Shown: positions 52,243-60,401 of the stretch, piece after piece | How positions within the stretch are numbered: the stretch's first letter is position 1 | How the letters are laid out: each line of letters starts with the position of its first letter | Assembly: GCF_900187405.1 (NCBI RefSeq) | Contig: NZ_LT896716.1 | Coordinates: 3,720,753 to 3,784,752 of the forward strand | Reading direction: 5' to 3' | Source of the DNA: Geobacter sp. DSM 9736 | GTDB taxonomy: Bacteria; Desulfobacterota; Desulfuromonadia; Geobacterales; Geobacteraceae | Length of the DNA: 64,000 nucleotides | The notes under the pieces: generated by a model | What the model was told of the DNA's origin: nothing | The model's input: the letters and a program-made list of their open reading frames with translations, nothing else | Databases searched by the model: none | Made by a program: the position numbers and the translations under genes

Positions 52243-53418
52243 CTACCAGCAGGCCGCCTGCCGGATTTCGGCGGAAAGAATTTCCGCGAAGAGAACGCCG
52301 ACATCCAGGGCCCAGGAATCCCAGTTCAGGCGTCTTTCGAAGAGGTCGCGGCTCGACCGGCGAAGGGCTTCGTACCGATCGCGGCTGCCGTACAGGTCCA
52401 TGATCGCGTCTGCATACCTGTCTCCTCGGGCTGTGAAGGGGAGCATGACGCCATTTTTGTTATTGCAGACAAGGCTGGAAATGCCGCCGGTGTCGGTTGT
52501 GACCACCGGCACGCCGAAGCCGTTCGCTTCGCAGATGACTACGGGGGTACAGTCGTACCGGGTCGGCAGCAGGAGAAAGTCGGTTTCACGGAAGAGATCG
52601 ACCAGCGCTTTCATCTGCTCCGGGTCATCTTTGCTCAGGAAGGGAATCACCCTCATCCTGTCGTGAGAGACTCCGGCCGGAGGGGTGCAGCCACAAACCG
52701 TGAGCTCGGCATCGACCCCCCGCTCGACTAGACGCGCCACCGTTTCCAGTGCGATCTCCCCCCCTTTCCTGTGCCAGTCCACCGCCAGGAAGAGCAGGCG
52801 TAACCTGTCGGATCTCCCGCGATTCTGGAGATCGTCTCGTGGCGGGATCGACTCCAGGTTGGCGCCGAATGGAACCACTCTGACCTTTTCCCGAGGGATT
52901 CCGTAATCTTCCACCGCTGACCGCGCCGCCCACTCGGAGGAGAAGAGCGCCATGCGGGAGCGGTGCAGCGCCGCCTGCTCGATCGCGTTCCCCTGCCGGG
53001 CCGACACGCCCAGGAGCCCGGAGAATTCCGGGTAATAATTGCGGAGCAGGGCGAAGGTCGCATCGGAGGCGTAGACGATGGGGATGCGGGTGTCGAGAAA
53101 GGCCAGTGCGGAGGATGCCGCCGGCGCGAAGATCAGGTCGAAGTCCTTCCCCTGGAGGCGGCTCTCGAAGAACCGGGCGCACCTTCTCGCATAGGCTTCG
53201 ACGTGGGAATAGTCGTAGCGCTTCCCGATGACCCGGACGGCGCGGTTCAGAAGCTTTCCTCCCAACTGCCCGACCTTCGCGGGCCCCAGGGGGGTCACGC
53301 TCCCGCAATGTTCCCGGAGCGCGCGGTACATGGAATACGTCGTTCCCGACCATGTCTTCTTGCTCAGCGGGTCCTGGGGTGAGAGAAACGCTATCCTGAG
53401 TCGATCCATGCCGATCAT
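52243..53418 (-). CDS. GT4 glycosyltransferase
   Basis: 391-residue GT-B glycosyltransferase. The N-terminal LRIAFLSPQDPLSKKTWSG near 7 and the C-terminal RYDCTPVVICEANGFGVPVVT, with the donor-site Glu near 304, show the fold. ATG at 53418 has GGAGAAGA upstream; ATG at 53409 is an alternative. It ends 22 bases before the next gene. Confidence 0.87.
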   Translation of the reverse strand: MIGMDRLRIAFLSPQDPLSKKTWSGTTYSMYRALREHCGSVTPLGPAKVGQLGGKLLNRAVRVIGKRYDYSHVEAYARRCARFFESRLQGKDFDLIFAPAASSALAFLDTRIPIVYASDATFALLRNYYPEFSGLLGVSARQGNAIEQAALHRSRMALFSSEWAARSAVEDYGIPREKVRVVPFGANLESIPPRDDLQNRGRSDRLRLLFLAVDWHRKGGEIALETVARLVERGVDAELTVCGCTPPAGVSHDRMRVIPFLSKDDPEQMKALVDLFRETDFLLLPTRYDCTPVVICEANGFGVPVVTTDTGGISSLVCNNKNGVMLPFTARGDRYADAIMDLYGSRDRYEALRRSSRDLFERRLNWDSWALDVGVLFAEILSAEIRQAACW

Positions 53419-53433
53419 GTTCTTCTCCGAACG

Positions 53434-54186
53434 CTATCCTGAAAATGTTGCAAGGAGGGACATTACGCCCCGCTTGACGCGGCGGGGCAATGCCGTGAGC
53501 GCGGGGTGGAAAGGCGCGGAGCTTTGCTCCTTGGCGAGGAGGTACTGCTTCGGGTGTACCAGGGAGAGCTGGTTGTTTCTCGTCAGTTCCAGCTTCCGGC
53601 GCAGGCCGGGGTACCGGTCGAGGAGGTCGCGCCGGACGAACATCAGGATGTTCTGGGCGTACCACCATTCCACCCTGTCGTTATGCCAGACCTCGCTTCT
53701 GATGCAGTCAATGACCGCATATCCCCTTTCTGCGAAGAAGGCTGTCCAGTATTCGGGCCACTGCTCGTTCACGTGATGCGTGCCCCCCTGCCCCGGAATG
53801 GCCGCGGAGAAGAGAACCACAGGTCCCAGCGCGGCGAGGGCATCCACGAACGCACCGGCCCGCTCGGAGGGGATATGCTCCGCGACTTCCAGCGACATGA
53901 CCAGATCGAATTCCCTGCCGGCAGGAAGGGGCCTGCCGAGGTCGGCCGAAGTGAAACGCTCGGCCGGGATGAGCAGCATGTCCCGGTCTACCCACGGTCC
54001 GTCCACACCATGTATATCTTCTATGGAGTGATCCCGGAAAACCGACAGCCACGCTCCGGTCCCGCAGCCGACATCTATCACGCTTTTCGGTCCGACCAGG
54101 TCGATGACCAGCGGAACGATTTCCCGTGCCGACATCCGGGACCTTTCCCGCTGGTGAACGTAAAATCGACGGTTATAGCGATTCAT
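53434..54186 (-). CDS. SAM-dependent methyltransferase
   Basis: 250-residue class I methyltransferase. Motif I is VIDVGCGTGAWLSVF (about 36-50), with the acidic motif II at HGVDGPWVD and motif IV in DLVMSLEVAEHI. It is likely to methylate a sugar of the exopolysaccharide. The start overlaps the previous GT2 stop by 4 bases (ATGA). Confidence 0.87.
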   Translation of the reverse strand: MNRYNRRFYVHQRERSRMSAREIVPLVIDLVGPKSVIDVGCGTGAWLSVFRDHSIEDIHGVDGPWVDRDMLLIPAERFTSADLGRPLPAGREFDLVMSLEVAEHIPSERAGAFVDALAALGPVVLFSAAIPGQGGTHHVNEQWPEYWTAFFAERGYAVIDCIRSEVWHNDRVEWWYAQNILMFVRRDLLDRYPGLRRKLELTRNNQLSLVHPKQYLLAKEQSSAPFHPALTALPRRVKRGVMSLLATFSG

Positions 54187-55316
54187 GTAAACCTCACTGC
54201 CGCCGAGGCGGCGGTTGGTGGAATCCGGCGGGGTTTGCCGGTGGGAATGAACGATCCCAGGGCTGCTGCCGCCAGGCGGCGCGCCTGCTGCCAGTAAGCG
54301 GCTTCCGGGGAGCTTGCTGCGTTACCCCGCCTGGCAAAGACGCTGGATAAACCGATCCACCCGATTGCGAAACAGGAGCGCAGAAGGTATGCCGCCGCAA
54401 CGGTGGCCAGACCCGCGGGGGAGAAGTGCTTCCGGTAATAGGTGAACTGGCTTTCCAGGTGGTAGGCCTTCATGGGGGTGGAGGTTTTGCCGACGCTGCC
54501 GCCGAAGGCATGCACCACTTCCGCCTGCGGCACATAGTAGCGGTCCCAGCCGCGAACCTTCATCCTCAGGCACCAGTCCGTCTCCTCCATGTAGAGGAAG
54601 TACCGCTCGTCGAGCATGCCTACCTCCGCCACCGCTTCCGTACGCACCATCAGGCAGGCTCCGGAAGGCCAGTCGACCTGCAGTGGCTCCCGTATCTTCC
54701 TGTCGGGTACGACGTTGGAGCGTTTCACCCCCTTCAGCCACTTTGACGGAAGTAGCCGGTACAGCGGAAAGAGGGCTGCCAGCGTGCGTGGAACAGCGGG
54801 GAAGTGCCCGTAAGACTGCTGCGGGTCGCCGCCGGGGTAGAGCAGCCTGCCGCCGCATGCGCCGGCACGGGGCGTTCGTTCCATGAATTCGATCATCGCC
54901 GGGAGAGCGTCCGGTGAGCTGATGAAGGCATCATTGTTCAGGAGGAGGATGTACTTGGCGCCCCATGCGCGTGCGTACCTGATACCGATGTTGTTTCCCC
55001 CTGCGAAACCGAGGTTCGCCCCCGTCTCGATCACTGCAAGGCTTCCCGTGCCGGCGGCGTTCAATGCTCGTTCCCCCAGGGGTGAGCCCCCCTGCTCGGC
55101 AGTCTCCCTGTCGTATGAAACGAGAGTGACTGGTGCCGTCTTCCGCCCGGGTGCAGCCCATTCCCGTATCCGCGTCACCGAATCGTTCCGTGAGCCGTTG
55201 TCGACGACGATAGTCCGGCAGCAGGGGATGGGTACCCGCAAGATCGATTCGAGGCAGGTGAGAGTATCTTCCCACCCGTTCCAGTTCACTATGACGATAG
55301 CCACTCTGGGATTCAT
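54183..55316 (-). CDS. GT2 glycosyltransferase
   Basis: 377-residue GT-A enzyme, rhamnosyl-type by look. AIVIVNWNGWEDTLTCLESIL (6-26), VVDNGSRNDSV, LLLNNDAF (DXD-like, about 124-131), GACLMVRTEAVAEVGMLDE and FLYMEETDWCLRMKVRG (acceptor/base region) are all family motifs. It is coupled by a 4-base overlap to the methyltransferase gene. Confidence 0.9.
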   Translation of the reverse strand: MNPRVAIVIVNWNGWEDTLTCLESILRVPIPCCRTIVVDNGSRNDSVTRIREWAAPGRKTAPVTLVSYDRETAEQGGSPLGERALNAAGTGSLAVIETGANLGFAGGNNIGIRYARAWGAKYILLLNNDAFISSPDALPAMIEFMERTPRAGACGGRLLYPGGDPQQSYGHFPAVPRTLAALFPLYRLLPSKWLKGVKRSNVVPDRKIREPLQVDWPSGACLMVRTEAVAEVGMLDERYFLYMEETDWCLRMKVRGWDRYYVPQAEVVHAFGGSVGKTSTPMKAYHLESQFTYYRKHFSPAGLATVAAAYLLRSCFAIGWIGLSSVFARRGNAASSPEAAYWQQARRLAAAALGSFIPTGKPRRIPPTAASAAVRFT

Positions 55317-55384
55317 AGGTGTACCGCACTATTTATTAAATTTTGTAAATTAGAATACCACCGGCAGGAGGGTTTGCAAGGCGA

Positions 55385-55404
55385 TAATGAAATTTTTTTC
55401 ATTA
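55385..55404 (-). terminator. A/T-rich hairpin after the polymerase/ligase gene
   Basis: TAATGAAA (55385-55392) and TTTCATTA (55397-55404), a perfect 8-bp stem with a 4-base loop, lie 34 bases after the stop of the gene at 55439. The stem is A/T-rich, so any termination is weak. It separates the locus into an upstream (wza to wzy) and a downstream (glycosyltransferase) half. Confidence 0.5.
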
Positions 55405-55438
55405 CGCAGGTGTGAGGGTGCAGTGGGATTGTGGAGTT

Positions 55439-56749
55439 TCAGTTCGCCCGGAGAACCGATCCCTTTTCGTGCAGCAGCGACTCCGCATGCCCCAGAAGCA
55501 TCCCCAGGAGAAGGGTGCCGGGGAATATCCATCCCTTGTTGAAGAGCCCCGAGATGACGAGGGTCGCCTGCAGCATGAAGAGCGTGAGCGCAATGATGAG
55601 GTAGCCGCATGCCCGTGCCTGCCGCGGTTGAAGGCGCAGGATGGCCGCACCCCGCCGGATTGAGAGGAACATGTAGGCAAGGTAGGCGGCTACGCCTGCC
55701 AAACCGGCCTTGACCAGCAGGTAGAGGTAACCGTTGTGGAGGATCGGAATGGAATCGAATTCCTCCTCCATCAGGACCATGGTGAGCCCCAGGTCGATAC
55801 CGGTCCCGAAACCTTTGCCGACCAGATGCGTCCACGCACCCCCCTCCGCATACGTCTGGAGCGCCCTGTAGCTTTCGAATCCGCGCCAGTTCCGGTGTAT
55901 GTCCGAGTCATCCTCGTAGTCGGCTACCCGAAGCTCGGCCAGCGAGTTCGTGATTTTTTCGGAGAAGGTCGCTTCGCTGCCGGGCTCGGCCCTCTCATCG
56001 CTCAGGGGGGAGGCCATTAGGGCTATGAGTATCGCCCCTGCGACAGCCGCTGCTTTCATCATCTGCTTCAGATACGACAGCCCGACGAGCACAAGCAGGA
56101 ACGTAAGGAGAGCGATCCAGAGGGTTCTGGAAAAGGCGAGGGTGACCGAGGCGAGGCAGAGCCCACCGCAGAGCCACGATGGAATCCTGTTCTGCACTAG
56201 GCCCAGGCCGTAGCGCCAATCGGCAAGCAGAACTCCGAGTCCGAGAGCCGGGAGCAGGTAGCCTACGCCTGCCTCAGTCCGTATTTCGATTACCGAACTG
56301 CTGAGGAGCATCGGGTCGACGGCGAACCGGCAAAGATGGATGAAGGCGACGACGACGCCAGCGGCAAGAAATATGCGGAGGATGCCGGTGAGGCCCTCCA
56401 TCTTCCGCGCCGCGAGAAAGGCAACCCACAGGGTCATGGCGGCGTTCCCCACGTACCAGAGGTCCTTCGCCACGTCGCGGGCCGCATTCCCCGGAGCGTC
56501 CAGCAGGCCCGCCAGCAGGAGGAGCAGGAACGGCATCATTCCCGGAAAACGATGTAGTTCTCCCTCTCCGAAGGGGTCTGCGATCAGGAGGAGGAAGAGA
56601 AGGAGCATTACGGCGGAGATGATCTCCGCAGGCAGAAAGCAGGAGCCGATCAGGAGCGACAGCAGGAGTAGCTCCGGCATCCGGGTGGGGACGACCCTGC
56701 AGCACTGCACGGGCTCCAGCGCCGGTTGCGTTCCGGTGGCCGGTGTCAT
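55439..56749 (-). CDS. O-antigen ligase/polymerase (Wzy_C family)
   Basis: 436-residue membrane protein with about 11 hydrophobic spans and the large periplasmic loop of the Wzy/WaaL family (DIHRNWRGFESYRALQTYAE, about 293-312, then GKGFGTGIDLG and the ILHNGYLYLLVKAG core). It probably polymerises repeat units or ligates the polymer. It overlaps the methyltransferase gene by 4 bases. Which of the two activities applies cannot be told from sequence. Confidence 0.85.
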   Translation of the reverse strand: MTPATGTQPALEPVQCCRVVPTRMPELLLLSLLIGSCFLPAEIISAVMLLLFLLLIADPFGEGELHRFPGMMPFLLLLLAGLLDAPGNAARDVAKDLWYVGNAAMTLWVAFLAARKMEGLTGILRIFLAAGVVVAFIHLCRFAVDPMLLSSSVIEIRTEAGVGYLLPALGLGVLLADWRYGLGLVQNRIPSWLCGGLCLASVTLAFSRTLWIALLTFLLVLVGLSYLKQMMKAAAVAGAILIALMASPLSDERAEPGSEATFSEKITNSLAELRVADYEDDSDIHRNWRGFESYRALQTYAEGGAWTHLVGKGFGTGIDLGLTMVLMEEEFDSIPILHNGYLYLLVKAGLAGVAAYLAYMFLSIRRGAAILRLQPRQARACGYLIIALTLFMLQATLVISGLFNKGWIFPGTLLLGMLLGHAESLLHEKGSVLRAN

Positions 56750-57408
56750 CGCCGCTCCGGTTTCCGGGCGACCATCAGATACTCCCCTTCCAGGAACTCG
56801 GAGAGCGCACCGAGAGTCAGCCTGTTCAGCAGCACCCGCTTCCCTTTCCCGAGAAGCTCCAGATTCGATATCGTCCGAAGCACATCCAGGCCGTTTTGCT
56901 CGAACAGGTCGAGCATGTCCCGCTTGCAGAAGAACCGGAGGTGGGTCCTGTCCATGATCCCCGCACTGTCGTATCGGAAGTTACCCTTCAGAACGATCTT
57001 CAGGACCGTCTTTATCTCCCGCACGTTGGGAATGCTCGCGATGAGGCAACCTCCGGGCTTCAGCCAGGCCGCGAGCCTGCGGACCATCCTCCACGGGTCT
57101 ACCAGGTGTTCCAGCACATCACCGCAAAGGATCACGTCGAAGTAATCCTCCCGGAAGGGGAGATCCAGCCTCTCCACATCGCCGATGATGAACTGGTCCA
57201 TGTCCGGGTGGCGCTGGCAGCTCTTCTCCAGGGGAACCAGCTCCACCCCCACTATCTCGTCCGCAAGCCCAAGCGCCTTTGCCTGAAGAAGGGTTACGCC
57301 TGTCCCTGCGCCGATTTCCAGGATCTTCTTCTTGTCTCCGGGAGGGATAACCCCCAGCATGTCCATCCGGCAGTGGGTAAAGTAATCCTCTTTTTTCATG
57401 TCATACAT
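56746..57408 (-). CDS. SAM-dependent methyltransferase
   Basis: 220-residue class I methyltransferase. Motif I is ILEIGAGTGVTLL (about 29-41), motif II VGVELVP, motif IV FDVILCGDVLEHLVDP, and GGCLIASIPNVR follows. The ATG at 57408 has GAGGTGG six bases upstream and overlaps the end of the flippase gene by 8 bases; the ATG at 57399 is possible. A sugar-modifying role in the cluster is inferred. Confidence 0.87.
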   Translation of the reverse strand: MYDMKKEDYFTHCRMDMLGVIPPGDKKKILEIGAGTGVTLLQAKALGLADEIVGVELVPLEKSCQRHPDMDQFIIGDVERLDLPFREDYFDVILCGDVLEHLVDPWRMVRRLAAWLKPGGCLIASIPNVREIKTVLKIVLKGNFRYDSAGIMDRTHLRFFCKRDMLDLFEQNGLDVLRTISNLELLGKGKRVLLNRLTLGALSEFLEGEYLMVARKPERR

Positions 57409-58951
57409 GGGAAACCACCTCGTTTGCCCGGCATTCGGTCTCAATGTTTCCAGGTTCGTTGCCCGGGTCCTTCCCGGAGCTGAGTCGCGGAATTAGGCGG
57501 ATGCAAAGCAGGGCATGGATTGAACAACAACATGCCAGGAGCACGAATTTGGGCAGGAGGCCATTAAGCATGCCTGCTCCGGCCCAGGCCGAAAGGAGGA
57601 AGAGAGCGCACCATACTGCGAGATTGGCGATGGAAGCGGCATGGACTGCATGGCCTGGAAGGATGCGCCTGCAGATCTGCAGTAGAATGATTGTGTCGGC
57701 GGCTGCACGGATCAGCCACGCCAGGGCGGCTCCCGTAATGCCCAGGTATGTCACGCTGCCCCAGAGGAGGATGAGGTAGAAGGGAAGCTCCGCCAGATGC
57801 AGTTTAGCGGTGATGTCGGGTCGCCCCCATGCCTGTATCGCCGCATATGGAGCCTGGGCCACTCCGTTCAGCAGGATGCCGAGTGCGAGCAGCTGCACCG
57901 CGGCGGTGCTTTTCGCTGCGAATTCCCCCCCGAGCCAGAAATCAAGGGCCGGCTCGGCGAAGAGCAGCAGCATGATCGCCGGGGGAGTCATGATCGCTAT
58001 CAGATACGCCACCGAGCGCTGGTAAAGGTGGGCGAACCTCCGGTGATCAACGGCGGCATAACCTGCCAGGCTCGGAAAGATGACTCCCAGAAGGCTCGCC
58101 GGCAGTATCAGCTGTTTCGTCACCACATCGTAGGGTGTGGAGTAGTAGGCAACGGCACTCATGGTAAGCAGGCCGCCCACGATGAAACGGTCCAGGTAGG
58201 TCATCAGGGGTCCCACGACAGAGGAGACGGTGAGCCAGCTTCCGTAGCCGGCCAGCTGAACGAAGGAGCGAGCCTGAGGCCTGGTGGGCCGTCCCATTGC
58301 CGGCAGTGCCCACCGGCATGCAAGGAACGTCGCCATCAGGTCAAGGGCTCGCATGAGTAGCAGGGCCGCTGCAATGTGCGCGAGGCTGTGGGAGAACTTG
58401 AGGACGACGACGGGAGCTACGATGGTTCCCACACCGACGGGTATCTTGATGGCGTTCATGATGCCGAAGCGCCGGTGCGCCTCCAGGATTCCACGGGCGC
58501 CGGTGGAGGCGAGGAGAAGAGGGATCGACAGGGCGAGTATGTTGAAAGCGGCAACGGTTTCCCCCCGCAGTGGGAGGGGGATATGAAGGAGGTGTTCCAC
58601 GAGGGCCGGGTTGAGGAGGGCCAGGGCACCCCCCCCCAGCAGGCCGAAGGAGGTGAGGGTGGCCAGGGAGGTCCAGGCCGTTACCCGCAACTGCTCCGTT
58701 TCCCGCTGAGCAAGCTGCTCCGCGACCAGTTTAGTGGTTGCCCGGCCTATGCCCAGGTCGAACAGCCCGAAATACCCGATAACTATCCAGATGAGGGAGA
58801 GCACGCCGAAACGTTCGGTCCCCAGCTCCCTGATCAGGTGCGGCACCGCCACTACAGCGGCCATCAGGGGCAGAATGCTGCCGAGGAGATTCAGGAGCGT
58901 GTTCCGTGCCAGCATCGGGGAGCGATATTTTTCGGCAGATTTCGATTCCAT
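57401..58951 (-). CDS. wzx: Polysaccharide flippase (Wzx-like)
   Basis: 516-residue integral membrane protein of the polysaccharide-biosynthesis/MATE-like superfamily, about 12-14 spans. N-terminal features: RNTLLNLLGSILPLMAAVVAVP (about 16-37) and GLFDLGIGRATTKLVAEQ (about 62-79), a typical Wzx motif. It exports the lipid-linked repeat unit to the periplasmic side. The C-terminal 25 residues are hydrophilic. ATG at 58951, 21 bases after the chain-length gene. Confidence 0.92.
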   Translation of the reverse strand: MESKSAEKYRSPMLARNTLLNLLGSILPLMAAVVAVPHLIRELGTERFGVLSLIWIVIGYFGLFDLGIGRATTKLVAEQLAQRETEQLRVTAWTSLATLTSFGLLGGGALALLNPALVEHLLHIPLPLRGETVAAFNILALSIPLLLASTGARGILEAHRRFGIMNAIKIPVGVGTIVAPVVVLKFSHSLAHIAAALLLMRALDLMATFLACRWALPAMGRPTRPQARSFVQLAGYGSWLTVSSVVGPLMTYLDRFIVGGLLTMSAVAYYSTPYDVVTKQLILPASLLGVIFPSLAGYAAVDHRRFAHLYQRSVAYLIAIMTPPAIMLLLFAEPALDFWLGGEFAAKSTAAVQLLALGILLNGVAQAPYAAIQAWGRPDITAKLHLAELPFYLILLWGSVTYLGITGAALAWLIRAAADTIILLQICRRILPGHAVHAASIANLAVWCALFLLSAWAGAGMLNGLLPKFVLLACCCSIHALLCIRLIPRLSSGKDPGNEPGNIETECRANEVVSHV

Positions 58952-58972
58952 GGTGGTCCGATTGAGTCAGTT

Positions 58973-60160
58973 TTAGTTCGTGATGGTCTCGCGCCGCCGA
59001 AATGTCGCATACCGCTTCAGCGTCTCCAGCCGTGCGCGGGCTGCAGGATCTTTCACCATGCGCTCACGCGATTCCATGAGAAAGCTGGCCAGGATGCCGG
59101 CGAATGCGCCGGCAAGTGCCGCGGCGGCAACGGTCTTTGCTCTTTTGGGTCGGGCTCTCTTTTCGGGCTCAAGTGCCTTGTCGATTACCTGTATGGGTGC
59201 GCCCGACCTGGACTCGTCCATCTTCGCCACCTCGTACTGCTTGGCGAGAAGCTCGAATAGGGTCTCGGAGTATTTCAGGTCCCGCATCTTCCTGATGTAG
59301 CCCGTTCCCGCAGCCGGCACGTTTCCCGAGGAGAGGAGCACCGCATGGTTTCCACCCGCCTTCCCCTCCAGCCTTCCCAGTTGTTCCTTCATCCCCCTGA
59401 GCTCTTCCTCGGTCTTCTGCAGGTCGGGGTTCTGGGGCATCGAGTATGTTTTGAGCACCTTCAGCTGGACCTGCTTCGAGGCGATTTCCGCCCGCAGCTT
59501 TGCGACGGCCTCGATGATCGCCTTCGCCTGTTCCTTCATCTCGATGGCGCCGGTCTGTTCCTGAAAGCCCTTCATGGCTTCTTCCGACCTGACCATCGCC
59601 TCCTTGGCATCCTTCAGTTTCTCCTCGAAGAAGAGCCGCCGCTGGGAAGCCTCGGTGAGTGCAAGCTCCTGGTTGAGATGTTTCAGCTCCTCCACGAAAG
59701 CGTTCGCCATGCGTGCAGCCCGTTTCGGGTCCCTGTCCTCCACGCCTATGGTGATTACGCCGCTCTTGCGTTCACCGGCCACCTGCAGCGAAGCCTGGAG
59801 CCGCTTGCGGGCGTCCTCCCGGTAAGCCACCTCGTAGACCTCAACCAACTGGAACCGGTCCACAATACGGTCCAGGACGGTGCGGCTCTGAAGCAGGCCC
59901 ACGTACAGGTCGTTCATGCTCTTTTTACCGAGAAGCGCGCCGGAGAGGGCTCCGCCCCCGAGCTGGCTCAGAAGCTGTGCCGATGCAGCCGAATTGTCGG
60001 TGTCGGGTGGAAGTATTCGCGTTTTCGCCACGTAAACGGGGGGCAATAGAAAGACCACCAGCGCGGCAGCGGCGGTAATGGAAAGGGCAACCCCTGCAAC
60101 GAGACGTTTCCATTTGAAGACGACAATCAGGTAGTCGAGCAGAGTAGGTTTTTCGGACAA
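58973..60160 (-). CDS. Chain-length determinant (Wzz-like)
   Basis: 395-residue inner-membrane protein with two terminal membrane spans (about 20-41 and about 350-372) and a long coiled-coil periplasmic region (about 100-300) rich in E, K and Q. LDYLIVVFKWKRLVAGVALS near 8 and the proline-rich LLPPVYVAKTRILPP are Wzz features. The start is a TTG at 60160, chosen because GGAGG lies 7 bases before it; no ATG or GTG is near. No tyrosine-kinase domain is attached. Confidence 0.88.
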   Translation of the reverse strand: MSEKPTLLDYLIVVFKWKRLVAGVALSITAAAALVVFLLPPVYVAKTRILPPDTDNSAASAQLLSQLGGGALSGALLGKKSMNDLYVGLLQSRTVLDRIVDRFQLVEVYEVAYREDARKRLQASLQVAGERKSGVITIGVEDRDPKRAARMANAFVEELKHLNQELALTEASQRRLFFEEKLKDAKEAMVRSEEAMKGFQEQTGAIEMKEQAKAIIEAVAKLRAEIASKQVQLKVLKTYSMPQNPDLQKTEEELRGMKEQLGRLEGKAGGNHAVLLSSGNVPAAGTGYIRKMRDLKYSETLFELLAKQYEVAKMDESRSGAPIQVIDKALEPEKRARPKRAKTVAAAALAGAFAGILASFLMESRERMVKDPAARARLETLKRYATFRRRETITN

Positions 60161-60401
60161 GACAATCCTCCGTTTTTTTCTGCGGTTTCGCCCAGATCTA
60201 TATTTCAGGCGGTCTTTGAAAAATCTCGCGTAGCATGGGTTGCTCACACAGCCAGACCGTAGCAACGCACAGAGGTGGCGGCGCCAGATTCGCGATGATT
60301 CCGTCGTCGGCGACGAAGAAGGCCCGCAGGCGTAGCAGCGCTACGTCGAGGAGCCTGAGGAGAAGCCGGCGGCGGAAGGGCGCGAATACGGCGTCGCCTT
60401 G
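60161..60401. repeat. 241-base spacer with a structured, possibly dispersed repeat
   Basis: This gap between the export gene and the chain-length gene is unusually GC-rich and structured. CGTAGC-AGC-GCTACG (60331-60345) is a perfect 6-bp hairpin, and flanking sequence is palindromic in part (GACGAAGAAGGCC versus GGCTTCTCCTC). No gene or promoter is clear. Possibly a copy of a dispersed repeat; only one copy is seen in this window. Confidence 0.4.
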
